DNA of 33,697 bases from an uncultured Oligoflexia bacterium (GTDB lineage Bacteria; Bdellovibrionota; Bacteriovoracia; Bacteriovoracales; Bacteriovoracaceae). Position numbers and translations under genes: made by a program. The notes under the pieces are model-generated. The model was not told where the DNA came from, did not search any database, and saw nothing but the letters and a program-made list of their open reading frames with translations. The stretch is from the NCBI GenBank assembly GCA_937120495.1, contig CAKZJW010000028.1, positions 1-33,697 on the forward strand, read 5' to 3'. Below are positions 15,089 through 23,631 of this stretch, one piece after another (the stretch's first letter is position 1; every line of letters begins with the position of its first letter).

Positions 15089-16285
15089 TTATTGAATAAG
15101 AATATCTTTGATTGAAATATAATCTGGCGATTCATATAAAGAAGCCAGAACTTCTTCTTCTAGATCAATTGCTTTTTTAATAATGTCATCTTGAAGCTTT
15201 CTAACTCGAGTTTTATTAGCGTAAGCTTTAGTGTGATTAAAAACAGCAAACTTAATATTTTTATTTAAAAAGAATCCAGAGAATGCTGAAGTGTCATTTA
15301 AAGTTCCTGTCTTTGCTACTATCTTTCTAGCGTATTTAAGACTTGTAAAACGCTTTTTCATTGTACCTTGATCAACACCAGGAACGGCCATGATATCTTG
15401 CTTTTGCAAATTTAGGTTAGATAAAAGAATTTCTAGTTCATCAAGCATCGTAAGAGTGATTCTGCATGTTGTGTAGTTATCTCCAAGACCTGACCCTGTA
15501 TAAAAATAGATTTCGTCATCAGTCGCATTTAATTTGCGATTGATATAAGTATTAAATTCTTTCTCACCACCCAAGAAATTAAAAATCTCATCTGTATAAA
15601 AGTTATTTGAATACATATTTACTTGTTTTAAGTGCATCCATAATGGAGATGATGAAAGGGTAAAACTATAGTCTTCATTAATATTTATAGTCTTCGTTGG
15701 AACAATATACTTCGCACTTATGTTTTTGATATCAATTTTAATCTCAGATGCATTTCTTTTAAAAAAGAGATTCATCTCATTTATTGTTTGTGCTGTTTTT
15801 TGAGTCCAATTTTTTTTATTAAAAATCTTCTTTAAGCTTTTAGAGACTGATGAGGAGTTCTTTTTCCAATTATAAAAAAGATTCTTATCAAAATAAACAT
15901 AATTAAATTTTGAATAACCAAGATCTGAAAGTTTATCTAGAGCAACAAGAATATTTTCTGTAACGAAGTATGGATCAGATCCACCATGAATATATAAGTC
16001 GTTACCTTTAACACTGAACTTTGTTTCAAAGCGGTGGTCTTTGCCTAAGCGCTCAAGCGACCAAAGAGTTGTATATAGTTTTGTAACTGAGGCTGGCTTT
16101 ATTTTAAGATCAATATTTTCACCGATGATATCTCCATCTAAATCGAGACAAAAGCTTTGCTTGTCGAGCTTTAATGAAGCTTTATAAGCTTCAGATTTCC
16201 AGTAATCAGCAAGGATTGTCGAGGAGAAACCTGTCGATATTAAAAGGAAAAATGCCGTAAACAGCTGTGTTTTAGATAGTTTCAT
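15089..16285 (-). CDS. dacB: D-alanyl-D-alanine carboxypeptidase/endopeptidase, PBP4 (S13) family
   Basis: A periplasmic penicillin-binding protein that trims terminal D-Ala or cuts peptide cross-links. Residues 1-26 are a signal peptide (MKLSKTQLFTAFFLLISTGF). The three serine-peptidase motifs are present: S66-V-T-K69 (PASVTK), S226-N-N228 (MYSNNF) and K325-T-G327 (AKTGTL). The SNN replaces the more common SDN of the family. At 398 residues it is a little shorter than E. coli PBP4 (about 477), mainly in the inserted domains between the first two motifs. The start has a TTGAGGA ribosome site. It is divergent from the HU gene. The symbol dacB is by family similarity. Confidence 0.88.
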   Translation of the reverse strand: MKLSKTQLFTAFFLLISTGFSSTILADYWKSEAYKASLKLDKQSFCLDLDGDIIGENIDLKIKPASVTKLYTTLWSLERLGKDHRFETKFSVKGNDLYIHGGSDPYFVTENILVALDKLSDLGYSKFNYVYFDKNLFYNWKKNSSSVSKSLKKIFNKKNWTQKTAQTINEMNLFFKRNASEIKIDIKNISAKYIVPTKTININEDYSFTLSSSPLWMHLKQVNMYSNNFYTDEIFNFLGGEKEFNTYINRKLNATDDEIYFYTGSGLGDNYTTCRITLTMLDELEILLSNLNLQKQDIMAVPGVDQGTMKKRFTSLKYARKIVAKTGTLNDTSAFSGFFLNKNIKFAVFNHTKAYANKTRVRKLQDDIIKKAIDLEEEVLASLYESPDYISIKDILIQ

Positions 16286-16388
16286 AATGTCCTCAATTGA
16301 TTAACCTTTTCTTAATTGAGAAACAATCAACTGGCAAGCCCAATAGGAGGGATTTTAGGAGATTTCGTCTTTTTTCGTTCTTTTTGTA

Positions 16389-16414
16389 TTTTTTTTGTAA
16401 ATATTACAAAAAAA
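16389..16414. promoter_or_regulatory. AT-rich perfect inverted repeat upstream of the HU gene
   Basis: TTTTTTTGTAA (16390-16400) and TTACAAAAAAA (16404-16414) are perfect 11-base arms around ATA. It lies about 70 bases upstream of the HU start and 100 bases upstream of the divergent dacB, so it could be a shared operator, a bent-DNA site or a weak terminator in either direction. No protein is assigned. Confidence 0.45.
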
Positions 16415-16485
16415 GGTTTGCCATCATAAAAAAATTTCGCAATGATTTTCCTACAGTATTATTAACATTGACATTAGGAGTTCAC

Positions 16486-16764
16486 ATGAACAGAAAAGAA
16501 TTAGTAGAAGCTATCCTTTCAAACAAGGCACTTAACCATTTAACTAAAAAAGATGCTGATCAATTCATCAACACAACTTTAGACACTATCAAAAAAGCTG
16601 TTAAAAAAGGTGACGATGTTTCTCTAGTAGGATTTGGTACTTTTACAAAAGTTAAAAGAGCAGCTAGAACTGGTGTTAACCCAGCTACTGGTGAAAAAAT
16701 CAAAATCAAAGCAAAAACTCTTCCAAAATTCCGTCCAGGAAAAGCTTGGAAAGAAATGTTCTAA
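16486..16764 (+). CDS. hup: HU-family DNA-binding protein
   Basis: A histone-like, nucleoid-packing protein that bends DNA as a dimer. The product is 92 residues, the typical length, starting MNRKELVEAILSNKALNHLT and carrying the family signature GFGTFTKVKRAARTGVNPAT, where the conserved Pro sits at the tip of the DNA-binding arm. The C-terminal KFRPGKAWKEMF is also typical. The frame is open to 16297, but the start at 16486 is fixed by a strong TTAGGAG ribosome site and by homology. It is a single-gene unit ending in a strong terminator. The symbol is generic; the choice between hupA, hupB and other names cannot be made here. Confidence 0.95.
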   Translation: MNRKELVEAILSNKALNHLTKKDADQFINTTLDTIKKAVKKGDDVSLVGFGTFTKVKRAARTGVNPATGEKIKIKAKTLPKFRPGKAWKEMF

Positions 16765-16797
16765 TTTGATTTTTTAATTAAAATTATAGAATGAATG

Positions 16798-16822
16798 GGG
16801 GAGGCTTAGGCTTCCCCTTTTT
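16798..16822 (+). terminator. Rho-independent terminator after the HU gene
   Basis: An 8-bp stem (one G-T pair), GGGGAGGC at 16798-16805 and GCTTCCCC at 16810-16817 with a TTAG loop, is followed by five T. Confidence 0.9.
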
Positions 16823-16852
16823 AATTTAAAAGAAGATTTTTAGGGGACAAAG

Positions 16853-17269
16853 ATGCAATTAGTATTACCAATGATGATTTTAGTGTTTTTAACGGTTCTG
16901 TGCCTTGTGGTAATGGTTGTTAGTAGAATCTATGCAGTTAGGCGTGGAGAGGTCAAAGCGGGCTATTACAAGCTCTATGAGAATAAGAGTGACAAGCCTC
17001 TACCTGACTATATCGTGAGGATAGGAAGGCATTATCAAAATCTAATGGAGCTTCCACTTGTCTTTTATGTTTTATGTTTAGTGGCTATGCAATTTGGAGT
17101 TTCTGAGCATGTTGAATTTTGGGCTTGGTTCTTTGTAGTTACAAGAGTACTTCATTCGGCTATTCATTTGTTGTGGAATCACGTTCTTTATAGAATGTTG
17201 AGCTTTGCACTCGGGTGTATTGCGATTATTGGTATGTCAGTTAAGCTTATCGACAATATTTACCTCTAG
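16853..17269 (+). CDS. MAPEG-family membrane protein
   Basis: A 138-residue inner-membrane protein with four hydrophobic helices (about 4-26, 64-84, 86-108 and 112-135). The segment RIGRHYQNLMELPLVFYVL matches the MAPEG signature, in which Arg, Asn, Glu and Pro are conserved after the first loop, and RVLHSAIHLLWNHVLYRMLS matches its third-helix pattern. Eukaryotic members are glutathione-dependent enzymes of eicosanoid or xenobiotic metabolism; roles of bacterial members are mostly unknown. The start has an AGGGGA ribosome site. It stands between the HU terminator and the flagellar promoter, so it is likely a separate unit, and no terminator is obvious after it. Confidence 0.85.
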   Translation: MQLVLPMMILVFLTVLCLVVMVVSRIYAVRRGEVKAGYYKLYENKSDKPLPDYIVRIGRHYQNLMELPLVFYVLCLVAMQFGVSEHVEFWAWFFVVTRVLHSAIHLLWNHVLYRMLSFALGCIAIIGMSVKLIDNIYL

Positions 17270-17367
17270 TAGTTTATTGTTTAGTCATCAAATTGACACT
17301 TTTTACTTATATTAAATAAAAATTGTGAAAAAATTACGGCATTATTTTCTTCTTCGGCAGTATCTAC

Positions 17368-17396
17368 TTGATCTGAAACTCATGAAGAGCTATAAT
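17368..17396 (+). promoter_or_regulatory. Sigma-70 promoter of the flagellar operon
   Basis: TTGATC (17368-17373) and TATAAT (17391-17396) are separated by exactly 17 bases. Transcription would start near 17403, about 50 bases before fliL. No sigma-54 GG/GC pair or sigma-28 site is seen here. A perfect TTGACA also occurs at 17293-17298 but lacks a good -10 at the right distance. Confidence 0.65.
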
Positions 17397-17453
17397 TTTG
17401 ACATGAGGGCATAGGATTTTGCCTGAATTGGTTAACCTAAGGAGAGGGAAGAA

Positions 17454-17999
17454 ATGGCCGAAGAAGAACAGTCTAAAGAAGCACCAGCTCAAGCTAAAGC
17501 TTCCAGCTCAAAAAATCCATTGGTAGCAGTATTACTTGTCGTTAACATGATCGCGTTAGGTGCGGTTGCGTTTATGCAATATAAGTTTATGGACATGGAG
17601 TCTAAGAAACCTGATCTTACAGAGCTACTTGCTCAAAGTAATAAAGGTAATGAAGACGTAGCAAACGAATTAGTTCCAACTGAAGATCTTAAAAAAGAAT
17701 CTCTATTGGATCTTGAAACATTCACAGTGAATTTAGCACAAGGTGATGGGCCAAGAAGATACGTTAGACTTCAAGCAGTGCTAAAGATGAGTGAGGATTC
17801 TGATTCAACAGAAGTTGAGGCAAGAAAACCACAAATTAGGGATACGGTAATTAGTATTTTAAATTCTAAGAGACCTGAAGACCTACTAAAAAAAGATGGA
17901 AAACTTTATTTGAAAGAACAAGTAAAGTCAGCAATAAACGCCTACTTAATCGATGGTAAAGTTATCGACGTATTTTATGTAGGTTTCCAAATCAACTAA
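17454..17999 (+). CDS. fliL: Flagellar basal-body protein FliL
   Basis: FliL is a single-pass inner-membrane protein that surrounds the stator and supports torque. The first 20 residues are cytoplasmic and Ala/Lys/Glu-rich, a membrane helix spans about 22-44 (NPLVAVLLVVNMIALGAVAF), and the periplasmic part ends with the FliL domain (about 85-181), recognisable by LETFTVNLAQGDGPRRYVRL and the IRDTVISILNSKRPEDL helix. It is the first gene of the flagellar operon, with a strong AAGGAGAGGG ribosome site. The 80-base gap to fliM contains no clear terminator. Confidence 0.92.
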   Translation: MAEEEQSKEAPAQAKASSSKNPLVAVLLVVNMIALGAVAFMQYKFMDMESKKPDLTELLAQSNKGNEDVANELVPTEDLKKESLLDLETFTVNLAQGDGPRRYVRLQAVLKMSEDSDSTEVEARKPQIRDTVISILNSKRPEDLLKKDGKLYLKEQVKSAINAYLIDGKVIDVFYVGFQIN

Positions 18000-18080
18000 G
18001 CTTTGTATTAAAGCCTAGAGTTGAAAAATTAATGTGAAAAGCAGGATGCCTTTCATATAGATGCCCAGGAGGGGAAAGAA

Positions 18081-19085
18081 ATGAGTCAAGTTCTAAGTCA
18101 AGACGAAGTTGATGCACTATTAAGCGCTGTAAATGAAGACGATGCAGATGAGCTAGGTGGTGGATTAGGAGAGTTTGATGATGATTTTGATGATGATGAT
18201 AGTTCTGAAAATATTCAGCCCTATGATCTGACAAATCAAGACAGGGTTATTCGTGGAAGAATGCCTATCCTTGAAATCATCTATGAAAGATTCATCCGAT
18301 CATTCAGAGTTTCTCTATCTAACTCGTTAAGAAAAATCTCAACAATCTCAATGATCTCAACAGACTTATTAAAGTTTGGGGAATTTGTTAACACATTACC
18401 GATACCAAGTTGTATGTGTATCATGAGATTTAATGAACTCAGAGGTCCAGCTCTTATCGTTTTTGAATCAAAGTTAGCTTACGCAATTATTGATTCATAC
18501 TTTGGTGGTACTGATAGACCGTTTACAAAAATTGAAGGAAAAGAATTTACATCAATAGAGTTATCTTTCATGAGAAGAGTTATGGATATGGCCATCTCTG
18601 ATCTTGAAGAAGCTTGGGCTCCAGTTCATAAAATAGATGCTCAATACTCTAGAACGGAAATCAACCCGCAGTTCGTTGGTGTTGTTCCTCCATCGGATGT
18701 AATTATCACGACGACTTTTGAAGTTGAATTTGAATCAGCCTCAGGAACGATCATGGTAGTAATTCCTTACTCAACAATTGAACCAATTAAACAAAAACTA
18801 AGTTCAAGTTATCAATCAGAAAATGATGTGGTTGATTCTCTTTGGACTCAGTCTCTTCAAGAGCATGTAAAGCTAGCTGAAGCGGAAGCTGTAGTTAAGC
18901 TTGGTGACACTAATATGAGTGTCGGTGATCTTGTAAGCCTTCAGGTTGGGGATATTATTCCTCTTGGGCAAGAAGTTTCTGGAGAGTTATCTCTTGAAAT
19001 TGAAGGTGCGAAGAAGATGAGTTGTTTAGCTGGAGAGTATAAAGGAAACAAAGCAGTACAAATTACTAAAAGGATAGAGGACTAA
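18081..19085 (+). CDS. fliM: Flagellar motor switch protein FliM
   Basis: FliM is a C-ring protein that binds phosphorylated CheY and sets rotation direction. The extreme N-terminus MSQVLSQDEVDALLSAV is the conserved CheY-P-binding peptide (LSQxEIDALL type). It is followed by an acidic linker rich in Asp (about 20-45), the middle CheC-like domain with the FGGTDRPF segment (about 145-152), and a C-terminal SpoA domain (about 255-330) that joins FliN. The length of 334 residues is normal. The start has an AGGAGGGG ribosome site. Two bases separate it from fliN. Confidence 0.97.
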   Translation: MSQVLSQDEVDALLSAVNEDDADELGGGLGEFDDDFDDDDSSENIQPYDLTNQDRVIRGRMPILEIIYERFIRSFRVSLSNSLRKISTISMISTDLLKFGEFVNTLPIPSCMCIMRFNELRGPALIVFESKLAYAIIDSYFGGTDRPFTKIEGKEFTSIELSFMRRVMDMAISDLEEAWAPVHKIDAQYSRTEINPQFVGVVPPSDVIITTTFEVEFESASGTIMVVIPYSTIEPIKQKLSSSYQSENDVVDSLWTQSLQEHVKLAEAEAVVKLGDTNMSVGDLVSLQVGDIIPLGQEVSGELSLEIEGAKKMSCLAGEYKGNKAVQITKRIED

Positions 19086-19087
19086 TC

Positions 19088-19462
19088 ATGGATGAGAACA
19101 CTGAAAACAATGTAACTTCAATCACTCCTGATCAACAAGAAGCAATCTCTCAAATTGCTGATCAAATTAAAACGGGTGATGATGCTTTAAATAAATTAAA
19201 GGTTCAAAATCTAGATTTTATTCTGGATATCCCTCTAAAAGTAAGCGTTGAGCTTGGTAGAGCAAACGTTGTTATTAAAGATTTATTACAACTAGGTCAA
19301 GGTTCAGTTTTAGAACTTGATAAACTAGCCGGTGAGCCACTTGAAGTTTTAGTTAATGGAAAACTTGTTGCTCGAGGTGAGGTTGTTGTTGTTAATGAGA
19401 AATTTGGAATTAGATTAACGGATATAATTAGTCCGCTTGAGAGAATCGAAACACTTAAATAA
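19088..19462 (+). CDS. fliN: Flagellar motor switch protein FliN
   Basis: FliN forms the lower part of the C-ring with FliM and also helps dock export cargo. The 124-residue protein has a variable acidic N-terminus (about 1-45) and a SpoA domain (about 48-122) with the conserved LDIPLKVSVELGRANVVIKD, LGQGSVLELDKLAGEPLEVL and VVVNEKFGIRLTDI blocks. It starts two bases after fliM stops and is followed 15 bases later by fliO. Confidence 0.96.
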   Translation: MDENTENNVTSITPDQQEAISQIADQIKTGDDALNKLKVQNLDFILDIPLKVSVELGRANVVIKDLLQLGQGSVLELDKLAGEPLEVLVNGKLVARGEVVVVNEKFGIRLTDIISPLERIETLK

Positions 19463-19477
19463 GTAAGGTAAGGTACA

Positions 19478-20677
19478 ATGAAACTATTTGCATTTATTAC
19501 TCTTTGTTTTTTAACTCTTAGTTTTTCTTCATTTGCAGGAATTACGGTTAAGGATTTAGGCTTAGCTTCTGATTCTGGAAAGGGAGTTTTAACTATTAAA
19601 TACTCTGGAAACCTTGTGGATTATCCCGAGTTAAAAGTTAATCAAAACTCTGTTGATATTTTAATTCCAAATGCAAAAGTTAAAAGAACGATCAATAAAA
19701 GATTAAGCTTTGTTACAAAGAATAAGCATACAAGAATTAATGCTACTCAAAGATCTGGGAATCTAGCAAAGATTAAGACGATTCTACCTTTTACAATTAA
19801 TAATGTTAAGGACAAAGTCTCTTTAATTATCAAAGACAATAGAATTCTTTTAAGCTTTCCAAAGCTAAAGGCTGAGTCGGCATACATCCTAACAAAGCCT
19901 GCTAAGAAGATTAAGAAAACGATTAGAAAAGTAGCTAAAAATATTAGACCTAAAAAAGCGACTTCAATTGCAACAAAAGATCTACTAAATGAAGAATATT
20001 TAAACTCTCTAATTGATCAAGAAAAAAGCTTTAAACCAAAGTCAAAACTTGCGAAGCGAAATCGTAAAGTTTCGGCAAAAAAGCATAAAGATGTGGTCAA
20101 AACGGCACAGTCTTCGGTTGCAAAATCTCCAAAATCTCTTAAGACAGAAGCAAAAAGTGTTCTAAGTAGTGGAAAAAACACATTCTCTTTTGTTGAGTAT
20201 GGTGGCAAGTTTGTTGCATTTCTAGGAGTGGTACTTCTTTTATTCTACGGAGTAGTAACTCTGATGAAAAAAGGCGTAATCAAAAAAGGAAAACTAGGTT
20301 TCCTAAATAATACGGACCAGGTGAGTGTATTGAGTCAAACATTTATAGCTCCAAAGAAAAGTCTTATGTTAATTAAAGCGCACAATCAAGTGTTCTTAGT
20401 TAGTAATACAGATTCAGGAATTCATCCTATTTCAGAGATAAATGATGTATCCGGCTTAATTAAAAATGGTGAAAAAATTATTGCTGGAAATAACTTTGAT
20501 GATTCACTTGGAACAGCAGATGTTGATGAAAGCCTAACAGCAAAAGTAAAAATCAAAGAAGATATTACTCAGTCAAATAAACAATCTTCACTTTCAGATT
20601 TTATGGGAGTTAAAGATAGAGTTAAGTTTTCTGATCAAATTAAGAAAAAAGTTAAAGGCTTAAAGCCACTCCAATAG
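19478..20677 (+). CDS. fliO: Flagellar export protein FliO with AMIN-like periplasmic extension
   Basis: FliO helps assemble the FliP-FliQ-FliR export gate. Position between fliN and fliP, a single membrane helix (about 244-263) and a C-terminal cytoplasmic domain (NTDQVSVLSQTFIAPKKSLM, then QVFLVSN) mark it as FliO. Unusual is its size, 399 residues against a usual 100-200. Residues 1-20 are a signal peptide (MKLFAFITLCFLTLSFSSFA). Residues about 21-130 resemble an AMIN domain (VLTIKYSG, VDILIPNA, INATQRSGNLAKIKTILPF), a fold that binds peptidoglycan or secretin partners. Residues 131-235 are a lysine-rich linker. The start has a TAAGGTAAGG ribosome site. The FliO call is secure by context; the AMIN reading is inferred from pattern. 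Confidence 0.82.
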   Translation: MKLFAFITLCFLTLSFSSFAGITVKDLGLASDSGKGVLTIKYSGNLVDYPELKVNQNSVDILIPNAKVKRTINKRLSFVTKNKHTRINATQRSGNLAKIKTILPFTINNVKDKVSLIIKDNRILLSFPKLKAESAYILTKPAKKIKKTIRKVAKNIRPKKATSIATKDLLNEEYLNSLIDQEKSFKPKSKLAKRNRKVSAKKHKDVVKTAQSSVAKSPKSLKTEAKSVLSSGKNTFSFVEYGGKFVAFLGVVLLLFYGVVTLMKKGVIKKGKLGFLNNTDQVSVLSQTFIAPKKSLMLIKAHNQVFLVSNTDSGIHPISEINDVSGLIKNGEKIIAGNNFDDSLGTADVDESLTAKVKIKEDITQSNKQSSLSDFMGVKDRVKFSDQIKKKVKGLKPLQ

Positions 20678-20700
20678 AAGTTAAACCAGGAAGGTTGAAT

Positions 20701-21462
20701 ATGAGTTGTTTAGGACGAACAATCTCAAAAATTAAATTATTAGTATTTGCGGTGCTCTTTATGATGCCCGCATTTGCATTTGGGCAAAGTAATGTAAATC
20801 TTCCAGGATTAAGTGTGAATTTTGGGCAAGGTGCAGACCTTGTGGACACTATGCAAGTAGTCGTTCTTTTTACAGTACTAACTTTGGCTCCAGCATTTAT
20901 AATTCTTTGTACATCATTTACTAGAATCATTGTTGTTCTATCATTTATGAGACAGGCAATTGGTACACAATCAATGCCGCCAAACCAGCTCTTGATAGGG
21001 CTTGCACTTTTTCTTTCTGTTTTTGTAATGATGCCTACTGGAAAATCTATTTATGAAAATTCAGTAAACCCTCTTATGAATAAACAGATAACTTCTATGC
21101 AGGCACTTGAGGGGATTGAAAAAGATCTTCGTGCATTTATGCAATCTCAAGTTAGAAAAGCTGATATTGGTTTATTCTATGACGTAACGGGAAAAGCAGC
21201 TCCAAACGATATTAATGAAGTACCAATTCACTTTTTAATTCCAGCATTTATTATTTCGGAATTAAAAACGGCATTTCAAATTGGATTTCTTCTTTATATT
21301 CCATTTCTAATTTTAGATATGGTTGTCGCATCTGTTTTAATGGCCATGGGGATGATGATGTTACCTCCAGTAATTATATCGATGCCATTTAAACTTTTAT
21401 TATTTGTACTTGTAGACGGTTGGTCACTTGTAACAGGCTCAATTTTAAGATCTTTTAATTAA
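20701..21462 (+). CDS. fliP: Flagellar export gate protein FliP
   Basis: FliP is the main subunit of the flagellar type III export gate in the inner membrane. The ATG at 20701 is chosen over the TTG at 20695 because the AGGAAGG ribosome site ends right before that TTG, giving the proper distance only to the ATG. From there comes a signal peptide (about 1-28, ending MPAFAFG) and four membrane helices with the family signatures TSFTRIIVVLSFMRQAIGTQ, PPNQLLIGLALFLSVFVM and the C-terminal ILDMVVASVLMAMGMMMLPP. The length of 253 residues is normal. fliQ follows 13 bases later. Confidence 0.97.
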   Translation: MSCLGRTISKIKLLVFAVLFMMPAFAFGQSNVNLPGLSVNFGQGADLVDTMQVVVLFTVLTLAPAFIILCTSFTRIIVVLSFMRQAIGTQSMPPNQLLIGLALFLSVFVMMPTGKSIYENSVNPLMNKQITSMQALEGIEKDLRAFMQSQVRKADIGLFYDVTGKAAPNDINEVPIHFLIPAFIISELKTAFQIGFLLYIPFLILDMVVASVLMAMGMMMLPPVIISMPFKLLLFVLVDGWSLVTGSILRSFN

Positions 21463-21475
21463 GAAAGGATAAGTA

Positions 21476-21751
21476 ATGGATAATACATTTGTTGTTGAAG
21501 TAACAAATCAAGCAATCAAAGTGACAATGATGCTAGCTGCACCAATGCTTCTTGGAGCACTTGTTGTCGGTATTTTGGTTTCACTTTTTCAAGCCGTTAC
21601 TCAAATCAACGAGCAAACTTTATCATTTATTCCAAAGATATTAGTTATTGTCATTTCACTGGTAATGCTGAGTCCTTGGATGATGGATACAATAACTTCT
21701 TTTACTCACGATTTGTATGTGAGTATACCTTCTGTAGTAATGGGGAAATAG
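21476..21751 (+). CDS. fliQ: Flagellar export gate protein FliQ
   Basis: FliQ is a small two-helix subunit of the export gate. The product, 91 residues, carries the family pattern in QAIKVTMMLAAPMLLGALVV and the very conserved SLFQAVTQINEQTLSFIPKI between its two membrane helices. The start has an AAGAAAGGA ribosome site. fliR follows six bases later. Confidence 0.96.
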   Translation: MDNTFVVEVTNQAIKVTMMLAAPMLLGALVVGILVSLFQAVTQINEQTLSFIPKILVIVISLVMLSPWMMDTITSFTHDLYVSIPSVVMGK

Positions 21752-21757
21752 TAAAGT

Positions 21758-22537
21758 ATGATCGATGTCTCAGTAATTGACTACACAGTTTTAATTGCTT
21801 TTTGGATATCTTTTACAAGATGGCTGGCCATCGCTTTCCAACTTCCTATTTTTGATAACCCAAGTGTACCTTCAATTGTTAAAGTTTTATCAGCACTTGT
21901 TTTAAGTTATGCATTTTTTCCAGTTGTTCAATCAACTCTTGTAGCCGAGGTAAATGCTGTTGGAGCAAATAATTTTTGGTATCTTACAATCTTTCATGCA
22001 ACCGTAGGTCTGATGATTGGATTTCTTGTTAAGAGTATTATGAACTTGTTTATTGCATCGGGATCAATTATGACTCAACAAATAGGATTTTCTTCTGTTA
22101 GTTATTTCGATCCAACATATGTATCTCAAGTAGGTCCATTTGAAAAAATTATTCAATGGACAATTATTATTATGATTATTAGTACTGGTGCACTTCTTCC
22201 AATGTTTAAAGGAGTTCTAAACTCTTTCTTTAGTATCAGTATGGTGAATCTAGGGAAGTTTTCTCAGATCCATATTTTTTATCACGATTTTTTTAAAGGT
22301 GTTTTTGAAGCAGCATTTTTACTTGCGACACCAATACTTTTTACGAATCTACTTTTAAATTTGGTTATGGGGATTGTTGCTAGAACGATTCCTCAGATGA
22401 ATATTCTAATGGTTAGTTTTGTTGTTAACATTGGAATTGGATTATTAATATTTTTTGCAATTAGTGAAGAGTACTTTACGGTTGCTTACAAAATGTATGT
22501 AGAGAGACTGGGCGATTGGTTCCAGTTTGTTCTTTAG
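21758..22537 (+). CDS. fliR: Flagellar export gate protein FliR
   Basis: FliR is the single-copy subunit that completes the FliPQR gate. The 259-residue protein has about six hydrophobic helices. Recognisable family features are the early RWLAIAFQLPIF segment, the ATVGLMIGFLVKSIMNLFIA helix, and the ARTIPQMNILMVSFVVNIGI motif (R-x-x-PQMNI) near the C-terminus. It lies between fliQ and flhB, as in many genomes. The start is ATG with a GGGGAAAT upstream that doubles as ribosome site. Confidence 0.96.
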   Translation: MIDVSVIDYTVLIAFWISFTRWLAIAFQLPIFDNPSVPSIVKVLSALVLSYAFFPVVQSTLVAEVNAVGANNFWYLTIFHATVGLMIGFLVKSIMNLFIASGSIMTQQIGFSSVSYFDPTYVSQVGPFEKIIQWTIIIMIISTGALLPMFKGVLNSFFSISMVNLGKFSQIHIFYHDFFKGVFEAAFLLATPILFTNLLLNLVMGIVARTIPQMNILMVSFVVNIGIGLLIFFAISEEYFTVAYKMYVERLGDWFQFVL

Positions 22538-22548
22538 GAGATTAGTCA

Positions 22549-23622
22549 GTGGCTGACGATCAAGGTGAAAAAACAGAAGAACCCTCCCAGCATAAGATAG
22601 ATGAAGCTAGGAAAAAGGGTGATGTCGCCTCCAGTAAGGAGCTTAACAGTGTACTTATTCTCACTGGTAGTCTCTCTGTGCTGGTTTTTTCAACTCTTTA
22701 TATTTTCGAATTAATGTCTGAGTACATAGAATGGCTTTATGGTTTAGAAATCACTAAAGCTTATACTCAAGAGATTGGAAAGCAGATCCTAACAAAAACA
22801 ATGACTGTTGGTGGTAAAGCAATTCTACCTGTTTTTGCAACATCGATGGTTCTTGGAATCTTAGCTCAGATGGGCCAAATCGGTATTCTTTATTCTCCAG
22901 AAGTTTTAACTTTAAAGTTTGATCGTATTAACCCACAAAATGGATTCAAAAGAATCTTTTCTAAGAAAGCTTTAGTTGAAGTTGTAAAAGGTCTTTTTAA
23001 ATTTGGAATCGTTTTGGGGATAACTTATTTTATTATCTCAGAAAATATGCAAACGTTTGTAGGTTTTCTTCACTCTGAAGCGGCTGAGGCTTTAAGCTTT
23101 GGTAAAGTCTTTGCTTTAAAACTTGCGATGAGTATTATGCTTGGTCTTGGAATTGTTGCTCTTGGTGACTTTGCTTGGGAAAAGTATGCTTATAAAGAAA
23201 AGCTAAGAATGACAAAGCAACAAGTAAAAGAAGAGCATAAAGAGCAAGAAGGTTCTCCTGAGATTAAACAAAAAATTCGCCAAATTCAAAGAGAGATGGC
23301 CAATAAGAGAATGATTGCAGATGTTCCAACGGCAGATGTCATTATCACCAATCCAACTCACATCAGTATTGTTGTAAAATATGATGGAGAGACAATGGTT
23401 GCTCCTGAGATTATTGGAAAGGGACAAGATCACCTTGCAATGAGAATTAGAGAAATAGCGAAAGAGCACGGTATACCGATTGTAGAAAATGTACCTCTTG
23501 CAAGAGCACTTCATAAAACTGTTAAAGTTGGTGAGGGTGTTCCTCGTACTCTTTATAAAGCTGTGGCAGAAATTCTTGCATTCGTTTACAAAATTAAAAA
23601 GAATAAAAAGGCGTTAAGCTAA
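22549..23622 (+). CDS. flhB: Flagellar export switch protein FlhB
   Basis: FlhB controls the change of export substrate from rod/hook to filament. It starts with GTG at 22549, preceded by TTAGGAG; the N-terminus ADDQGEKTEEPSQHKIDEAR (EKTE-PT-KK type) is the family hallmark. Four membrane helices span about 30-210, with KLRMTKQQVKEEHKEQEGSP leading into the cytoplasmic domain. The autocleavage motif is intact: N268-P269-T270-H271. The C-terminal domain continues to HKTVKVGEGVPRTLYKAVAE. At 357 residues the length is normal. Confidence 0.97.
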   Translation: MADDQGEKTEEPSQHKIDEARKKGDVASSKELNSVLILTGSLSVLVFSTLYIFELMSEYIEWLYGLEITKAYTQEIGKQILTKTMTVGGKAILPVFATSMVLGILAQMGQIGILYSPEVLTLKFDRINPQNGFKRIFSKKALVEVVKGLFKFGIVLGITYFIISENMQTFVGFLHSEAAEALSFGKVFALKLAMSIMLGLGIVALGDFAWEKYAYKEKLRMTKQQVKEEHKEQEGSPEIKQKIRQIQREMANKRMIADVPTADVIITNPTHISIVVKYDGETMVAPEIIGKGQDHLAMRIREIAKEHGIPIVENVPLARALHKTVKVGEGVPRTLYKAVAEILAFVYKIKKNKKALS

Positions 23623-23631
23623 AGGTAAAAT

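Noticed and set aside
16297..16485. A longer N-terminus for the HU protein
   Set aside because: The extra 63 residues match no HU protein and pass through the control region. The ATG at 16486 has a strong ribosome site and gives the standard 92 residues.
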